Source of the DNA: Bacteroides faecalis
Lineage (GTDB): Bacteria; Bacteroidota; Bacteroidia; Bacteroidales; Bacteroidaceae
Length of the DNA: 64,000 nucleotides
Reading direction: 5' to 3'
NCBI RefSeq assembly: GCF_003865075.1
Contig: NZ_BHWB01000003.1
Span: 248,001 to 312,000, forward strand
Notes under the pieces: generated by a model
What the model saw: the letters and a program-made list of their open reading frames with translations, nothing else
What the model was told of the DNA's origin: nothing
The model's database searches: none
Part shown: positions 36,303-45,562 of the stretch, in pieces
Layout of the letters: every line of letters begins with the position of its first letter
Numbering within the stretch: position 1 is the stretch's first letter
Program-made: the position numbers and the translations under genes

Positions 36303-37865
36303 ATGAAGAGATTTTTATTCTTCATAATGTCATTTATGAGTGTAATAACATTCGCACAACAGCCCGTCGAGCTACCTTTGTGGCCCGACGGTGCTCCCAA
36401 TACTAACGGGCTGACCGGGGAGGAACAAGAGTTGTCTCCTAACCGAGTCAGTAACGTAACACAGCCAACGATCACAGTTTATCGTGCAGAACAGCCTAAT
36501 GGAATGGCTATTATTATGTGTCCCGGAGGTGGTTACAGTCTTTTGGCCACAGATCATGAAGGACATGACATGGCTCCCTGGTTCTGCGGACAAGGTATTA
36601 CTTATATCGTACTGAAATACCGAATGCCCAATACGTATAGTGAAGTTCCTTTATCCGATGCAGAGCAAGCTATGCGTATGGTAAGGCAGCACGCTGAGGA
36701 GTGGAATATTTCTCCTAATAAGATAGGCATTATGGGAGCTTCTGCAGGAGGTCATCTCGCTTCTACCCTTGCTACCCACTATAACTCAGATACACGTCCT
36801 GACTTTCAGATATTACTTTATCCGGTAATTACGATGTTAGAAAATACTCATGGTGGATCGCGCGACCAGTTGTTAGGTAAAAATCCAATCCGAGAACAAA
36901 TACAAAAATACTCAAACGAATTGCAAGTAACTTCTGATACTCCACAGGCATTTATTGTCCTTTCTTCAGATGACGATGGGGTACCTCCTTCTAACGGAGT
37001 AAACTACTATCTTGCTTTACAGAAAAACAAGGTCCCTGCAACCCTTCATATTTATCCGACCGGAGGACATGGATGGGGCTACCGGGATAGTTTTACCTAC
37101 AAACAACAATGGACTCAGGAATTAGAAAAATGGCTACGAGACGGAGTTGTTTTTTCTGAAGATGTGGAACCAATGCTGAGAATAGGTAAATCGTATCTTA
37201 ATACTAAATATGTAGCTAATACTTTGGATGAAGATCAGGAAGAAAAGCTGATCATCCAACCCAAAACAGTAGATTGTGTTACTTTCGTAGAATATGTGTT
37301 GGCACAAGCACTCGGTTCCTCCTTTACCGAGAACTTACAGAACATACGATATAGGGACGGCATTATTAACGGATATCCTTCCCGGTTACATTATACTTCT
37401 GATTGGATAGACAACGGTGTTCGGCATGGTTTCTTGCAAGATATTACAGCCGAAAATAGTACATATACCACCAAACTAGACCTTTCGTATATGTCTACCC
37501 ATCCGAAACTGTATAAACAATTAGCCAATTCACCAGAGAATGTAAAACGAATAGCTGAATGTGAAAAAGTACTGACTGGGAAAAAAGTGCATACCTTACC
37601 AAAGAATAAATTACCTGATACGGGGTTGACTTGGATTGAGAATGGAGATATCATCGCAATCACTACCAGTTTACCTGGATTGGATATAGCTCATGTTGGA
37701 ATAGCATATTATATTGATGACAATCTTCATCTTCTGCACGCATCTTCTTCATTAGGAAAAGTAGTGATCAGCGAAGAGCCTCTCAGACATATGCTTGACA
37801 ATTATAAATCATGGACAGGAATACGTGTTGTCCGGATGTCTCACCCTAAAAATAATCAATTATGA
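36303..37865 (+). CDS. Fusion of alpha/beta-hydrolase (acetyl-xylan-esterase-like) and DUF1460 amidase
   Basis: Exported protein of 520 residues: signal peptide (1-18, FLFFIMSFMSVITFA), an alpha/beta-hydrolase domain (about 25-280) and a DUF1460 domain (about 285-515). The hydrolase has the oxyanion loop CPGGGYS, the nucleophile GASAGG (Ser about 147), an acid in SSDDDGVPP and the catalytic His in GGHGWGY. The second part has VDCVTFVEYVL, with the likely catalytic Cys near 325, and AHVGIAYYID, with a His near 464, as in NlpC/P60-like cell-wall amidases of this family. The pairing suggests one enzyme removing an acyl group and cutting a peptide bond in cell wall. It overlaps the next gene by 4 nt. 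Confidence 0.88.
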   Translation: MKRFLFFIMSFMSVITFAQQPVELPLWPDGAPNTNGLTGEEQELSPNRVSNVTQPTITVYRAEQPNGMAIIMCPGGGYSLLATDHEGHDMAPWFCGQGITYIVLKYRMPNTYSEVPLSDAEQAMRMVRQHAEEWNISPNKIGIMGASAGGHLASTLATHYNSDTRPDFQILLYPVITMLENTHGGSRDQLLGKNPIREQIQKYSNELQVTSDTPQAFIVLSSDDDGVPPSNGVNYYLALQKNKVPATLHIYPTGGHGWGYRDSFTYKQQWTQELEKWLRDGVVFSEDVEPMLRIGKSYLNTKYVANTLDEDQEEKLIIQPKTVDCVTFVEYVLAQALGSSFTENLQNIRYRDGIINGYPSRLHYTSDWIDNGVRHGFLQDITAENSTYTTKLDLSYMSTHPKLYKQLANSPENVKRIAECEKVLTGKKVHTLPKNKLPDTGLTWIENGDIIAITTSLPGLDIAHVGIAYYIDDNLHLLHASSSLGKVVISEEPLRHMLDNYKSWTGIRVVRMSHPKNNQL

Positions 37866-38812
37866 AAAGAGTAAAACATTTCTTTCTTGCTTTTTCTCTA
37901 CTACTACCGACTCTATCAGGAGCACAAGGAGTAGCAAATGCTACTTTTCTGGAATTAACTCCGGATGCTCAATCAGCAGGTATGGCAGGCACAGGACTAG
38001 CCATCACTGATAATGGAAGTACGGCTATCTTTCATAATGCTTCCACCATCGCTTTCTCACAAGACGTCATGGGTGCCAGTTATTCATACGCTGATATCAA
38101 TAAAGATTATGCACTACACAGCGCATCCCTATTCTACCGAATCGGTCGGGAAGGGAAACATGGTTTTACACTTGGTTTTCGTCATTACAAACAACCGAGT
38201 TTCTATGTAAATGACGAAAAAGAAAATGATATCATAAACTTTAATCCTCATGCCTGGAGTCTGGAAGCAGGATATTTCAGAAGCATGACACAGAATCTTG
38301 CTCTTTCATTGACTTTCAGATATTTGCAGACAAAAGCTTATCCAAATACTGATAGTAAAGGAACTGTTTGTCTGGACTTAGGAGCTACCTATCATCAAAA
38401 TATGTCTATTCTGGATGAGATGGCATCCTGGTCTATCGGATTTCAAGCGGCCAATCTGGGTAGAAAGCTCGATGGACAGAAATTACCCGCCCGATTAGGA
38501 TTAGGAGGATCCATTGATCTTCCATTCAGTATGGAAAATCGCCTACAAGTAGCGTTGGATCTCAATTATCTTCTCCCCTCCGATTACCGTCATCTTCAAG
38601 CTGGCATCGGAGCTGAATACAATTTCCTGAAGTACGGAGTAGTCCGCGCCGGATATCATTTTGGAGATAAAGACAAAGGAGTAGGCAACTATGGTACTTT
38701 AGGTTGTGGAATTAACTTCTGGCCCATTCGCGCAGACTTCTCTTATGCACTGGCTGATAAAGACAACTTCATGCATAAGACTTGGCAAATTAGCCTAGGA
38801 GTAGTTTTCTAA
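37862..38812 (+). CDS. PorV/PorQ-like outer-membrane beta-barrel protein
   Basis: Exported protein of 316 residues: signal peptide (about 1-20), then the family start GVANATFLELTPDAQSAGMA and AITDNGSTAIFHNASTIAF, followed by alternating beta strands ending in WQISLGVVF with a C-terminal Phe. This is the PorV/PorQ family of outer-membrane barrels. In gliding Bacteroidetes these belong to type IX secretion, but no por genes are near and Bacteroides generally lacks that system, so it probably has another role. ATGA overlap with the upstream esterase-amidase gene indicates coupling. Confidence 0.82.
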   Translation: MKRVKHFFLAFSLLLPTLSGAQGVANATFLELTPDAQSAGMAGTGLAITDNGSTAIFHNASTIAFSQDVMGASYSYADINKDYALHSASLFYRIGREGKHGFTLGFRHYKQPSFYVNDEKENDIINFNPHAWSLEAGYFRSMTQNLALSLTFRYLQTKAYPNTDSKGTVCLDLGATYHQNMSILDEMASWSIGFQAANLGRKLDGQKLPARLGLGGSIDLPFSMENRLQVALDLNYLLPSDYRHLQAGIGAEYNFLKYGVVRAGYHFGDKDKGVGNYGTLGCGINFWPIRADFSYALADKDNFMHKTWQISLGVVF

Positions 38813-39452
38813 GCTCATCCTCAAGACGTTGCTTCACTTCGTCCATTGACACATCCTGTTTCAATTCCTGGCGAAGAGAAGTAACGCCTTTATCTATAAA
38901 TCCACAAGGATGGATATAACTGAAATATCGCAAATCCGTATTCACATTCAAAGCCAATCCATGCATCGTGACAAAATGACTACTGCGTACTCCTATCGCA
39001 CAAATCTTACGGGCACGAGATGTTTCACCTTCCAGCCAGACTCCTGTCGCTTTTTCCAGCCGTCCCGCTTCGATACCATAGGAAGTACAGACCCGTATCA
39101 CTGCTTCTTCAAGTAAATGTACATACTCCTTTAATCCAAGTTGAAAATCTTCCAGATTCAGAATCGGATAACATACTAATTGTCCCGGACCATGATAAGT
39201 AATATCTCCTCCCCTGTCGATATGATAAAGGGTTGCATTAATGGCTTTGAGTTGTTCGTCACTCAACAACATATTATTTTCTTTTCCGCTACGCCCCAAC
39301 GTATAGACATGAGGATGTTCACACATAATGATCCTGTTTACATACGGTTCTCCCTGTGCTTTCGCATGAACGAGAGCATCAAACCATTCCGTTTGCCGCT
39401 GCCATGCGTCGGCATAAGGTATCAAGTTCCAATATACAAAAGATGTTTTCAT
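38790..39452 (-). CDS. lipB: Octanoyl-[ACP]:protein N-octanoyltransferase LipB
   Basis: LipB of 220 residues, the usual size. The motifs are HVYTLGRSG, RGGDITYHGPGQLVCYPI and KICAIGVRSSHFVTMHGLAL (catalytic Lys), and HPCGFIDKGVTSL near the C-terminus with the catalytic Cys. It transfers octanoate to lipoyl domains such as GcvH, connecting it with gcvP elsewhere in the window. The start is ATG 39452 (MKTSFVYWN), not the upstream end of the frame, because a promoter box ends only 5 nt before it. Its 3' end overlaps the convergent barrel gene by 23 bp. Confidence 0.96.
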   Translation of the reverse strand: MKTSFVYWNLIPYADAWQRQTEWFDALVHAKAQGEPYVNRIIMCEHPHVYTLGRSGKENNMLLSDEQLKAINATLYHIDRGGDITYHGPGQLVCYPILNLEDFQLGLKEYVHLLEEAVIRVCTSYGIEAGRLEKATGVWLEGETSRARKICAIGVRSSHFVTMHGLALNVNTDLRYFSYIHPCGFIDKGVTSLRQELKQDVSMDEVKQRLEDELRKLLLG

Positions 39453-39457
39453 AAAAA

Positions 39458-39465
39458 CAAAGATA
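39458..39465 (-). promoter_or_regulatory. -7 box immediately before lipB
   Basis: TATCTTTG on the minus strand ends 5 nt before the lipB ATG, predicting a leaderless or near-leaderless transcript. A rightward TACATTTG box for the araC-type gene lies at 39486-39493. Confidence 0.6.
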
Positions 39466-39485
39466 AAAAATAAAAAGAAAATGTG

Positions 39486-39493
39486 TACATTTG
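39486..39493 (+). promoter_or_regulatory. -7 box for the AraC-type gene
   Basis: TACATTTG, 27 nt before ATG 39521, fits TAnnTTTG. Confidence 0.55.
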
Positions 39494-39520
39494 TCGAACT
39501 AAATAAAAACAACCGACCTT

Positions 39521-40360
39521 ATGAAAATGGATTTTCCTCAGGTTGATTTACCTCTTGAGGTTCTAGCCTGGACAGATGTCACTGAAGATATTCTTAACAT
39601 TTATAAGCAATCATGCCGACTGCAAGCCTGTATTGTAGCTATTTGTACCGAGGGATACATGAAAGCCTCTATCAATTTGCTGGACTATGAGATTCGTCCC
39701 AATGATTTGATCACATTACTTCCAGGAACGATTATACAGTTCAAAGAAAAAACAGAAAAGGTACGTTTGTGCTTTGCCGGATTCTCTTCGACTTGTGCCG
39801 GGCGCATTAATCTGATAAAAGCTATCGGGGATGCTTATCCAAAATTATTGGAATTACCTGTAGTTCCCCTTTCCGAAGATATTTCTAAATATTTAAAAGA
39901 ATATTTCACCCTATTATCTCATGTCAGTTGCGATGATTCTTTTGATATGGATCCGGAATTGTCAGAGATTTCTCTTCAGGCGATTCTGACAAGCGTCAGA
40001 CTCATATACCGAAAACTAATTGTAAAGAATGACAGTTCAAATCGCAAAAAAGAAATTTGCCGAGAATTGATACAATCAATTACAGAGCACTATAAGGAGG
40101 AACGTCGTGCACAATTTTATGCAGATCAACTTGGCATTTCTCTCCAACATCTTAGTACCACCGTTAGGCAAGTAACTGGCAAAAGTGTGCTTGACACCAT
40201 TGCTTATATCATTATCATGGATGCTAAAGCAAAATTGAAGGGTACTAATATGACTATTCAGGAAATAGCGTATTCTCTGAACTTTCCCAGTGCAACCTTT
40301 TTTGGCAAATATTTCAGACGATATGTGGGAATGACACCTGTAGAATTTAGAAATGGATAA
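39521..40360 (+). CDS. AraC-family transcriptional regulator
   Basis: Regulator of 279 residues: a cupin-like N-terminal sensing domain (about 1-165, with YEIRPNDLITLLPGTIIQF) and a C-terminal AraC double helix-turn-helix (about 180-279; FYADQLGISLQHLSTTVRQV, then MTIQEIAYSLNFPSATFFGK and the family end YFRRYVGMTPVEFR). Ligand and targets unknown. It is transcribed divergently from lipB and followed by the intergenic palindromic repeat. Confidence 0.93.
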   Translation: MKMDFPQVDLPLEVLAWTDVTEDILNIYKQSCRLQACIVAICTEGYMKASINLLDYEIRPNDLITLLPGTIIQFKEKTEKVRLCFAGFSSTCAGRINLIKAIGDAYPKLLELPVVPLSEDISKYLKEYFTLLSHVSCDDSFDMDPELSEISLQAILTSVRLIYRKLIVKNDSSNRKKEICRELIQSITEHYKEERRAQFYADQLGISLQHLSTTVRQVTGKSVLDTIAYIIIMDAKAKLKGTNMTIQEIAYSLNFPSATFFGKYFRRYVGMTPVEFRNG

Positions 40361-40390
40361 AATAGATAATATCTTTGATTGTCTTATCAT

Positions 40391-40470
40391 TCTGTCATCC
40401 AGAACGAAGTGAAGGACCCCTTCTTTCACTCATACAAAAGTAGATTCTTCGCTGCGTTCAGAATGGCAGA
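40391..40470. repeat. Degenerate intergenic palindromic repeat, copy B
   Basis: Left arm TCTGTCATCCAGAACGAAGT and right arm ATTCTTCGCTGCGTTCAGAA are imperfect complements in the gap between convergent araC-type and copA genes. The right arm shares AAAGTAGATTCTTC with copy A at 15129-15204. Confidence 0.75.
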
Positions 40471-40532
40471 GCGAGATGATAACAATCAACAATAAGGTAA
40501 TTTATTGATATTCCCTTTTGAGACATCCATTA

Positions 40533-42740
40533 TTATTTTCTTCCCAGACTCAGAGAATTGAGTACCACACTTACACTGGAAAATGCCATAGCAGCACTTG
40601 CCAACATTGGATTCAATAATAAACCATTGAGTGGAAATAAGACTCCGGCAGCAATAGGAATACCAATCAGATTATAAATAAATGCCCAGAAAAGATTCTG
40701 ATGAATCAGTCTTACGGTCTGTTTTGATAATTCAAAAGCTTTAGGAAGTAACAACAGATCGGATGTCATCAAGGTTACCATTGCCACATCCATTGCAATA
40801 TCTGTTCCTTTTCCCATCGCAATGCTGACATCGGCCAAAGCCAATGCTTGTGAGTCATTAATTCCGTCACCAACCATAGCTACCTTTTTCCCTTGTAATT
40901 GTAGTTCACGAACAAACTCAGCTTTATCATCCGGCAAAGCATCGGCAACAAAGCGTTCAATACCCAACCGGGAAGAAACAGCCAACGCAGTACGCTGTCC
41001 GTCACCTGTTAGCATACAAATATCAATACCCAGACGCTTCAGTTCTCTTACAGCTTCCGCAGAAGTCGCCTTCACAGGATCAGAGACAGCAATAATGGCC
41101 AATAATTCACTTCCCCGACCAAAATAAATAATACCTTGACCATCGGACTCATATTGCACCAACATATCAGCCATGATATCTATTACTATTGCATTGAAGT
41201 CTTTCAGTAATTTATGGCTTCCAACCCAATAAGTATATCCTTCATAAGAAACTTTTATTCCTTTTCCGGTAATACTTTCGAAACTATCTAAAGTGACAGG
41301 CTTGATATTTTCTTCTTGTAGAGCTGCTACAATAGCACCTGCAAGTGGATGTTCAGATTTCATTTCCGCTGCCAACAATACATCTTTGAAATGTATTTCC
41401 TGTGGTTGCGCCCACAACCATCCAGTAGCAGTAGGATGACCTTCGGTCAATGTTCCCGTTTTATCAAGTACGATTACATCCACTTTTCTCATTTGCTCCA
41501 AAGCAACAGCATCTTTTATAAGAATATGCTGGCTGGCAGCTTTACCAATTCCGACCATTAATGCAGTAGGAGTAGCAAGTCCCAGAGCACAAGGACAAGC
41601 AATCACAAGTACAGATACGGCAGAAAGAATTCCATAGGAGATATATTCATTACCGCCAATCACAATCCATAATATAAATGTCAGAATAGCAATAACTAGT
41701 ACGACAGGGACAAAAATACCCGTAATACGATCTACAATACGTTGTACGGGGGCTTTACTGCCCTGAGCTTCCTGTACCATACGGATGATACGTGCAAGCA
41801 CAGTTTCAGTTCCAACCTGTGCAGCACGAATAATGAATGAACCACGTTGATTTATTGTTCCGGCTAGTACCTTATCTCCTTTTTTCTTTTCCACAGGAAC
41901 CGGTTCACCACTGATCATGCTTTCGTCTACATAAGAATCACCTTCAGAAAGCTGGCCGTCTACAGGAATCTGCTCTCCTGGACGAACGACCACCAGATCT
42001 CCGACTTGCAATTGTTCTATCAGAATTTCTTCTTCCACTCCATTCCTTAAAACGCGGGCAATCTTCGGCTGCATTCCCATTAGTTTACGAATAGCAGTCG
42101 ATGTATTCCCTTTAGCGCGTTCTTCCATCAGCTTTCCTGTCAGTACAAAAGCGATAATCACAGCAGAAGCTTCGTAATAGACATGCGGCTCCAATCCACG
42201 AGCATACCAGAACTCGGGGAAGAATGTATTGAATACACTGAATAAAAAAGCAATGGATGTACTCAGTGCTACTAGTGTATCCATGTTACTACGTCCTAAC
42301 TTTGCCTGTTTCCATGCACCGGTGAAAAAAGAACCTCCGAAAAGGATCATTACCGGAATAGTAAGTACTAACTGAATCTCACTTGAATAAGGCATATGCA
42401 TCAGCACCATAGAAAACAAAAGCAATGGAACAACCAGTATCCAAGCTCCAATAACTTTTCGTTTCAAACGAAGATAACGCTTATGCTGTTCCTCTTCCTG
42501 ACGTTCTTCTTTATGTGCTTCTTCAATAATTAAATCGTATCCGGCAGCAAGCACTGCAGCACGAATCTCTCCGGGAGTCAATTGCCCGCTCTCATAGGAT
42601 ACGGTTAATGTATTCGTTGCAAAATTGACCGAAGCTTCTACAACTCCGGTCAGTTTCTTAACTGTTTTTTCGACATTATTAGCGCACCCTGCACAGTGCA
42701 TATTCAACACAGGGAACGATTTCTTTACTATATTACCCAT
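40533..42740 (-). CDS. copA: Copper-translocating P1B-type ATPase
   Basis: Copper-exporting ATPase of 735 residues. In order: an N-terminal heavy-metal domain (MHCAGCANN, about 14-22), membrane helices, the actuator motif SGEP, the metal-binding CPC in VIACPCALG (about 382), [11 protein letters not shown] (about 426, phosphorylated Asp), SEHPLAGAI in the nucleotide domain and [10 protein letters not shown] (about 623). ATG 42740 is used; the frame extends to a TTG at 42776. It is the last gene of a leftward set beginning with a TonB receptor at 45415. Monovalent copper is the expected substrate, from the CPC motif. Confidence 0.94.
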   Translation of the reverse strand: MGNIVKKSFPVLNMHCAGCANNVEKTVKKLTGVVEASVNFATNTLTVSYESGQLTPGEIRAAVLAAGYDLIIEEAHKEERQEEEQHKRYLRLKRKVIGAWILVVPLLLFSMVLMHMPYSSEIQLVLTIPVMILFGGSFFTGAWKQAKLGRSNMDTLVALSTSIAFLFSVFNTFFPEFWYARGLEPHVYYEASAVIIAFVLTGKLMEERAKGNTSTAIRKLMGMQPKIARVLRNGVEEEILIEQLQVGDLVVVRPGEQIPVDGQLSEGDSYVDESMISGEPVPVEKKKGDKVLAGTINQRGSFIIRAAQVGTETVLARIIRMVQEAQGSKAPVQRIVDRITGIFVPVVLVIAILTFILWIVIGGNEYISYGILSAVSVLVIACPCALGLATPTALMVGIGKAASQHILIKDAVALEQMRKVDVIVLDKTGTLTEGHPTATGWLWAQPQEIHFKDVLLAAEMKSEHPLAGAIVAALQEENIKPVTLDSFESITGKGIKVSYEGYTYWVGSHKLLKDFNAIVIDIMADMLVQYESDGQGIIYFGRGSELLAIIAVSDPVKATSAEAVRELKRLGIDICMLTGDGQRTALAVSSRLGIERFVADALPDDKAEFVRELQLQGKKVAMVGDGINDSQALALADVSIAMGKGTDIAMDVAMVTLMTSDLLLLPKAFELSKQTVRLIHQNLFWAFIYNLIGIPIAAGVLFPLNGLLLNPMLASAAMAFSSVSVVLNSLSLGRK

Positions 42741-42838
42741 ACAATCTATATTTAACCTCTCCCCTTCCTTCACCAAAAAGGAATTGAGAAGAGGCTGTTC
42801 TTTTATTTATAAACAAGCAGATACGGGTCTTTGTTCGA

Positions 42839-43162
42839 TTACTTCTTATCTGCTTTCTTATCTTCCTTCTTTGTTTCTTTTACAAATTCCGCTTCATATT
42901 CGAACTTCTTAAAACCAGCCTGCAAGTTCTTTACATTCGTCTTTTCAGCATCATAAGTGATGGTTACCGTTTTTGTCTTCAGCTCGGTAGCCAGTTCTTT
43001 TACACCCTTTTCGAAGCGTATGTTGTTTTTCACTTTCCGTTCACAATTTTCACAGTGCATCTGAGATACTTTGAATACTGCTATACGGATATCTTTTGCC
43101 ATTACGGCTGTTACACCTAAAAGAGCTACGATACATGTAGCCATCCATCTTTTTGTTTTCAT
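42839..43162 (-). CDS. Exported heavy-metal-associated (HMA) protein
   Basis: Protein of 107 residues: signal peptide (MATCIVALLGVTAVMA), one HMA domain with the metal motif MHCENC, and a Lys-rich tail (KETKKEDKKADKK). Probably a periplasmic metallochaperone that passes copper or another soft metal between the TonB receptor encoded upstream and the ATPase encoded downstream. The gap to the receptor gene is 36 nt and to copA about 100 nt. Confidence 0.9.
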   Translation of the reverse strand: MKTKRWMATCIVALLGVTAVMAKDIRIAVFKVSQMHCENCERKVKNNIRFEKGVKELATELKTKTVTITYDAEKTNVKNLQAGFKKFEYEAEFVKETKKEDKKADKK

Positions 43163-43198
43163 TGTCTTTCTCTTATTCGTTTAAATATTATATAATTA

Positions 43199-45415
43199 TC
43201 AATTTCTTGCCAAATTAAATCGTACTCCGATATAAGCTTTTGCTCCATGTACAGGTCCCCATATCATCGTTGAATCGAAATTATCTCCCCAAGGATTCGA
43301 AGCATCTATTATAGGATTCTTCTGCTTAAAATTAGTAAGGTTCTCCCCTCCTACATAGATAGACCAACGACGAAAATAACGGGTTATCTGTGCACTCACT
43401 TGTTCGAAACTACCATAGCGGCGCTCCCAGGACAGTCTTCCATCCGTCAATTCATAAGGGGACGGCATTCTGCCACTACCATTAAGCTGAAGCGTAGCAT
43501 CAAATTGCCAAATTCCCATTGGAGTCTGGTAGGAAGCAGTCAATAGCCCCTTATACTTACTCGTCAGAGGCTTTTCCATCCGCTGACCTTTATAGGTAGT
43601 TTGTACATCTGTCAATCGATAAGCCCCAGTCAGTGTAAATCCTTTGAAAAAAGGATAGCTCGCTTCTATCTGGAATACATGAGAATAGGAACGTCCATCC
43701 AAATTATAAAAAGAGACTTCATGCGGATTACTATCCATGTCCACAATTACTTGTTTCAGAAAGTTTGTGTAATAATATTCTGCATTGACATTCAATGTCT
43801 TTCCAAAGATTGGAATATAAGTAGCTACGCTGGCCCCATAGTTCCATGCTTCCTCCATATCCAGATTTTGGGCTATCGCAACTTTTCGACTACTAGAGAG
43901 TAAGTAATTGTTTTCAGCTAAAACATGATTTGTCCGATAACCTTTTCCGGCTGAAAGGCGAAAATGAACATATTCATTCGGATTATATTTAAGGTGTGCA
44001 CGCGGAGTCATAAAAAATCCATGCTCGCTACTGTAATCTCCACGCAAACCTGCCATAAACATCCACTGGTCATTCAGATTTAGTGTATATTGCACATAAG
44101 CTCCGGGCACAGCTTCTTTATCAAAAGCTTTACGCAAGAGCCCTTCTGCATCATTTTCCAAACGGTAATGTTGATCGAATGCATCATAATTAAAACTCAA
44201 TCCTGCAGAAATACTATTCTGCTTATTTAATTCCGTCTCAAACATTAATGAAGCATACAGATTGGTCTGGTCCACATTATAAAGTTTCTTTCCATATAAT
44301 GCATCTTGATTATGCCAGGTAGCAGATAAAATCAACGCTAAATTAGTGTTTTTCTCTTTATTAAAAATATAAGCATTTTTGGTAAAAAGCTCATAACGCT
44401 CCGTATCAATGCCGACTTTATATAAGTCTGAAGCTAACATATTTCCATGATGAGTTTGTCCACTGTTACGACTTTCGGATAATGCCTTAAATCCCGCCTG
44501 GAAAACATAATGGTCACCCATGTATGCCCAACGGTTCCATATATTATATTGTTCCACTTGCGGAATATCCACAAAACCATCATTATTGCCATCATGCGCT
44601 TTAGTCTCATTTTCGTAATGTGCCAATAGAGAGGTACTCCAACGTTTGGAAACCTTTAGAGTAGCATCTGCATTCGCTTCATAACGGTTGGTAGAACTCG
44701 CAAAAAGATTGGCAAATACCCAATCAGCTTCCGGCAATTGCGGTTTCTTAAACTCTACATTAATTTGCCCGGTAATGGCTTCATAACCATTTTTTACGGA
44801 AGAGGTTCCTTTTGAGACCTGTATACTTTGCATCCAAGGCCCGGGAACATATCCTAATCTATAAGGAGAAGCAGCTCCGCGATAGTTCGGAATATTCTCT
44901 GTAAGCATTTGTACGTAGGTACCGGACAAGCCTAAAAGTTTTATCTGCTTTGCTCCTGTCGCTGCATCCGAGTAGCTAACATCCACTGAAGGATTCGTTA
45001 CAAAACTTTCTCCCAGATTACAACAAGCTGCTCTGCTCAATTCCGCACTAGTTATGATATCTTCATTAAGAACACTATTACGTATCTTCATTGTTCCCAT
45101 TTTGCGTCTAACGACACTGATTTCATTTAGTTCTACTCCATCTTGAAGTACAATATCCAACTCATCATTCTTACCGCTAACATGAATCGTATCATTCCGG
45201 AAACCAATAAAACTTACCACCAACATATGTTCTTTTGCTGGTTTATAAATAGAAAAGCTACCATCTTCTTTTGTGGTTACACCTTGTCCTGTAGTCAACC
45301 AAAAAATATTTGCTCCAGGAACCGGTTCTCCAGTATTATCTTTTACTATTCCTCGCACTTGCGCACAGATATTGAATGCTAACAGCGAGAATAAACTTAA
45401 TATTATATATTTCAT
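43199..45415 (-). CDS. TonB-dependent receptor of the metal cluster
   Basis: Outer-membrane receptor of 738 residues: signal peptide (IILSLFSLLAFNICA), a carboxypeptidase-regulatory domain (about 19-95, GIVKDNTGEPVPGANIFW), a plug (ISVVRRKMGTMKIRN; SVDVSYSDAATGAKQIKLLG) and a 22-strand barrel ending in AYIGVRFNLARN. Paired cysteines in the plug (RAACCNLGES) are unusual and recur in receptors next to HMA/CopA genes. It is too short and lacks a SusD partner, so it is not a SusC. Metal or metal-chelate traffic is inferred from the neighbours. Confidence 0.9.
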   Translation of the reverse strand: MKYIILSLFSLLAFNICAQVRGIVKDNTGEPVPGANIFWLTTGQGVTTKEDGSFSIYKPAKEHMLVVSFIGFRNDTIHVSGKNDELDIVLQDGVELNEISVVRRKMGTMKIRNSVLNEDIITSAELSRAACCNLGESFVTNPSVDVSYSDAATGAKQIKLLGLSGTYVQMLTENIPNYRGAASPYRLGYVPGPWMQSIQVSKGTSSVKNGYEAITGQINVEFKKPQLPEADWVFANLFASSTNRYEANADATLKVSKRWSTSLLAHYENETKAHDGNNDGFVDIPQVEQYNIWNRWAYMGDHYVFQAGFKALSESRNSGQTHHGNMLASDLYKVGIDTERYELFTKNAYIFNKEKNTNLALILSATWHNQDALYGKKLYNVDQTNLYASLMFETELNKQNSISAGLSFNYDAFDQHYRLENDAEGLLRKAFDKEAVPGAYVQYTLNLNDQWMFMAGLRGDYSSEHGFFMTPRAHLKYNPNEYVHFRLSAGKGYRTNHVLAENNYLLSSSRKVAIAQNLDMEEAWNYGASVATYIPIFGKTLNVNAEYYYTNFLKQVIVDMDSNPHEVSFYNLDGRSYSHVFQIEASYPFFKGFTLTGAYRLTDVQTTYKGQRMEKPLTSKYKGLLTASYQTPMGIWQFDATLQLNGSGRMPSPYELTDGRLSWERRYGSFEQVSAQITRYFRRWSIYVGGENLTNFKQKNPIIDASNPWGDNFDSTMIWGPVHGAKAYIGVRFNLARN

Positions 45416-45434
45416 TTATTTTATTTTCGAGATA

Positions 45435-45442
45435 CAAAAATA
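45435..45442 (-). promoter_or_regulatory. -7 box for the metal receptor operon
   Basis: TATTTTTG on the minus strand, 19 nt before the receptor ATG. A TTG (minus strand, 45461-45463) 18 bp upstream is a weak -33 element and lies inside the palindrome at 45452-45472. Confidence 0.65.
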
Positions 45443-45451
45443 GATTACTTC

Positions 45452-45472
45452 TAATGCAACCAAGTTGCATTA
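45452..45472. promoter_or_regulatory. Candidate operator palindrome of the metal receptor operon
   Basis: TAATGCAAC-CAA-GTTGCATTA is a perfect 9-bp inverted repeat with a 3-bp centre that covers the -33 region of the receptor promoter. Size and symmetry are like sites of dimeric metal repressors (Fur/Zur type); the regulator itself is not in the window. Confidence 0.7.
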
Positions 45473-45562
45473 CTTTATTCTTAGTCTAATTGACCAAAAG
45501 TAAAACACAGATTAACGCCGAATCCATTCAGGAATCCACGTCAGAAAAATATAAGATGTAAG

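Noticed and set aside
37862..38812. Type IX secretion component
   Set aside because: PorV/PorQ-like fold alone is not enough; no por/gld/spr genes are present and no C-terminal sorting domains were seen on neighbouring proteins.
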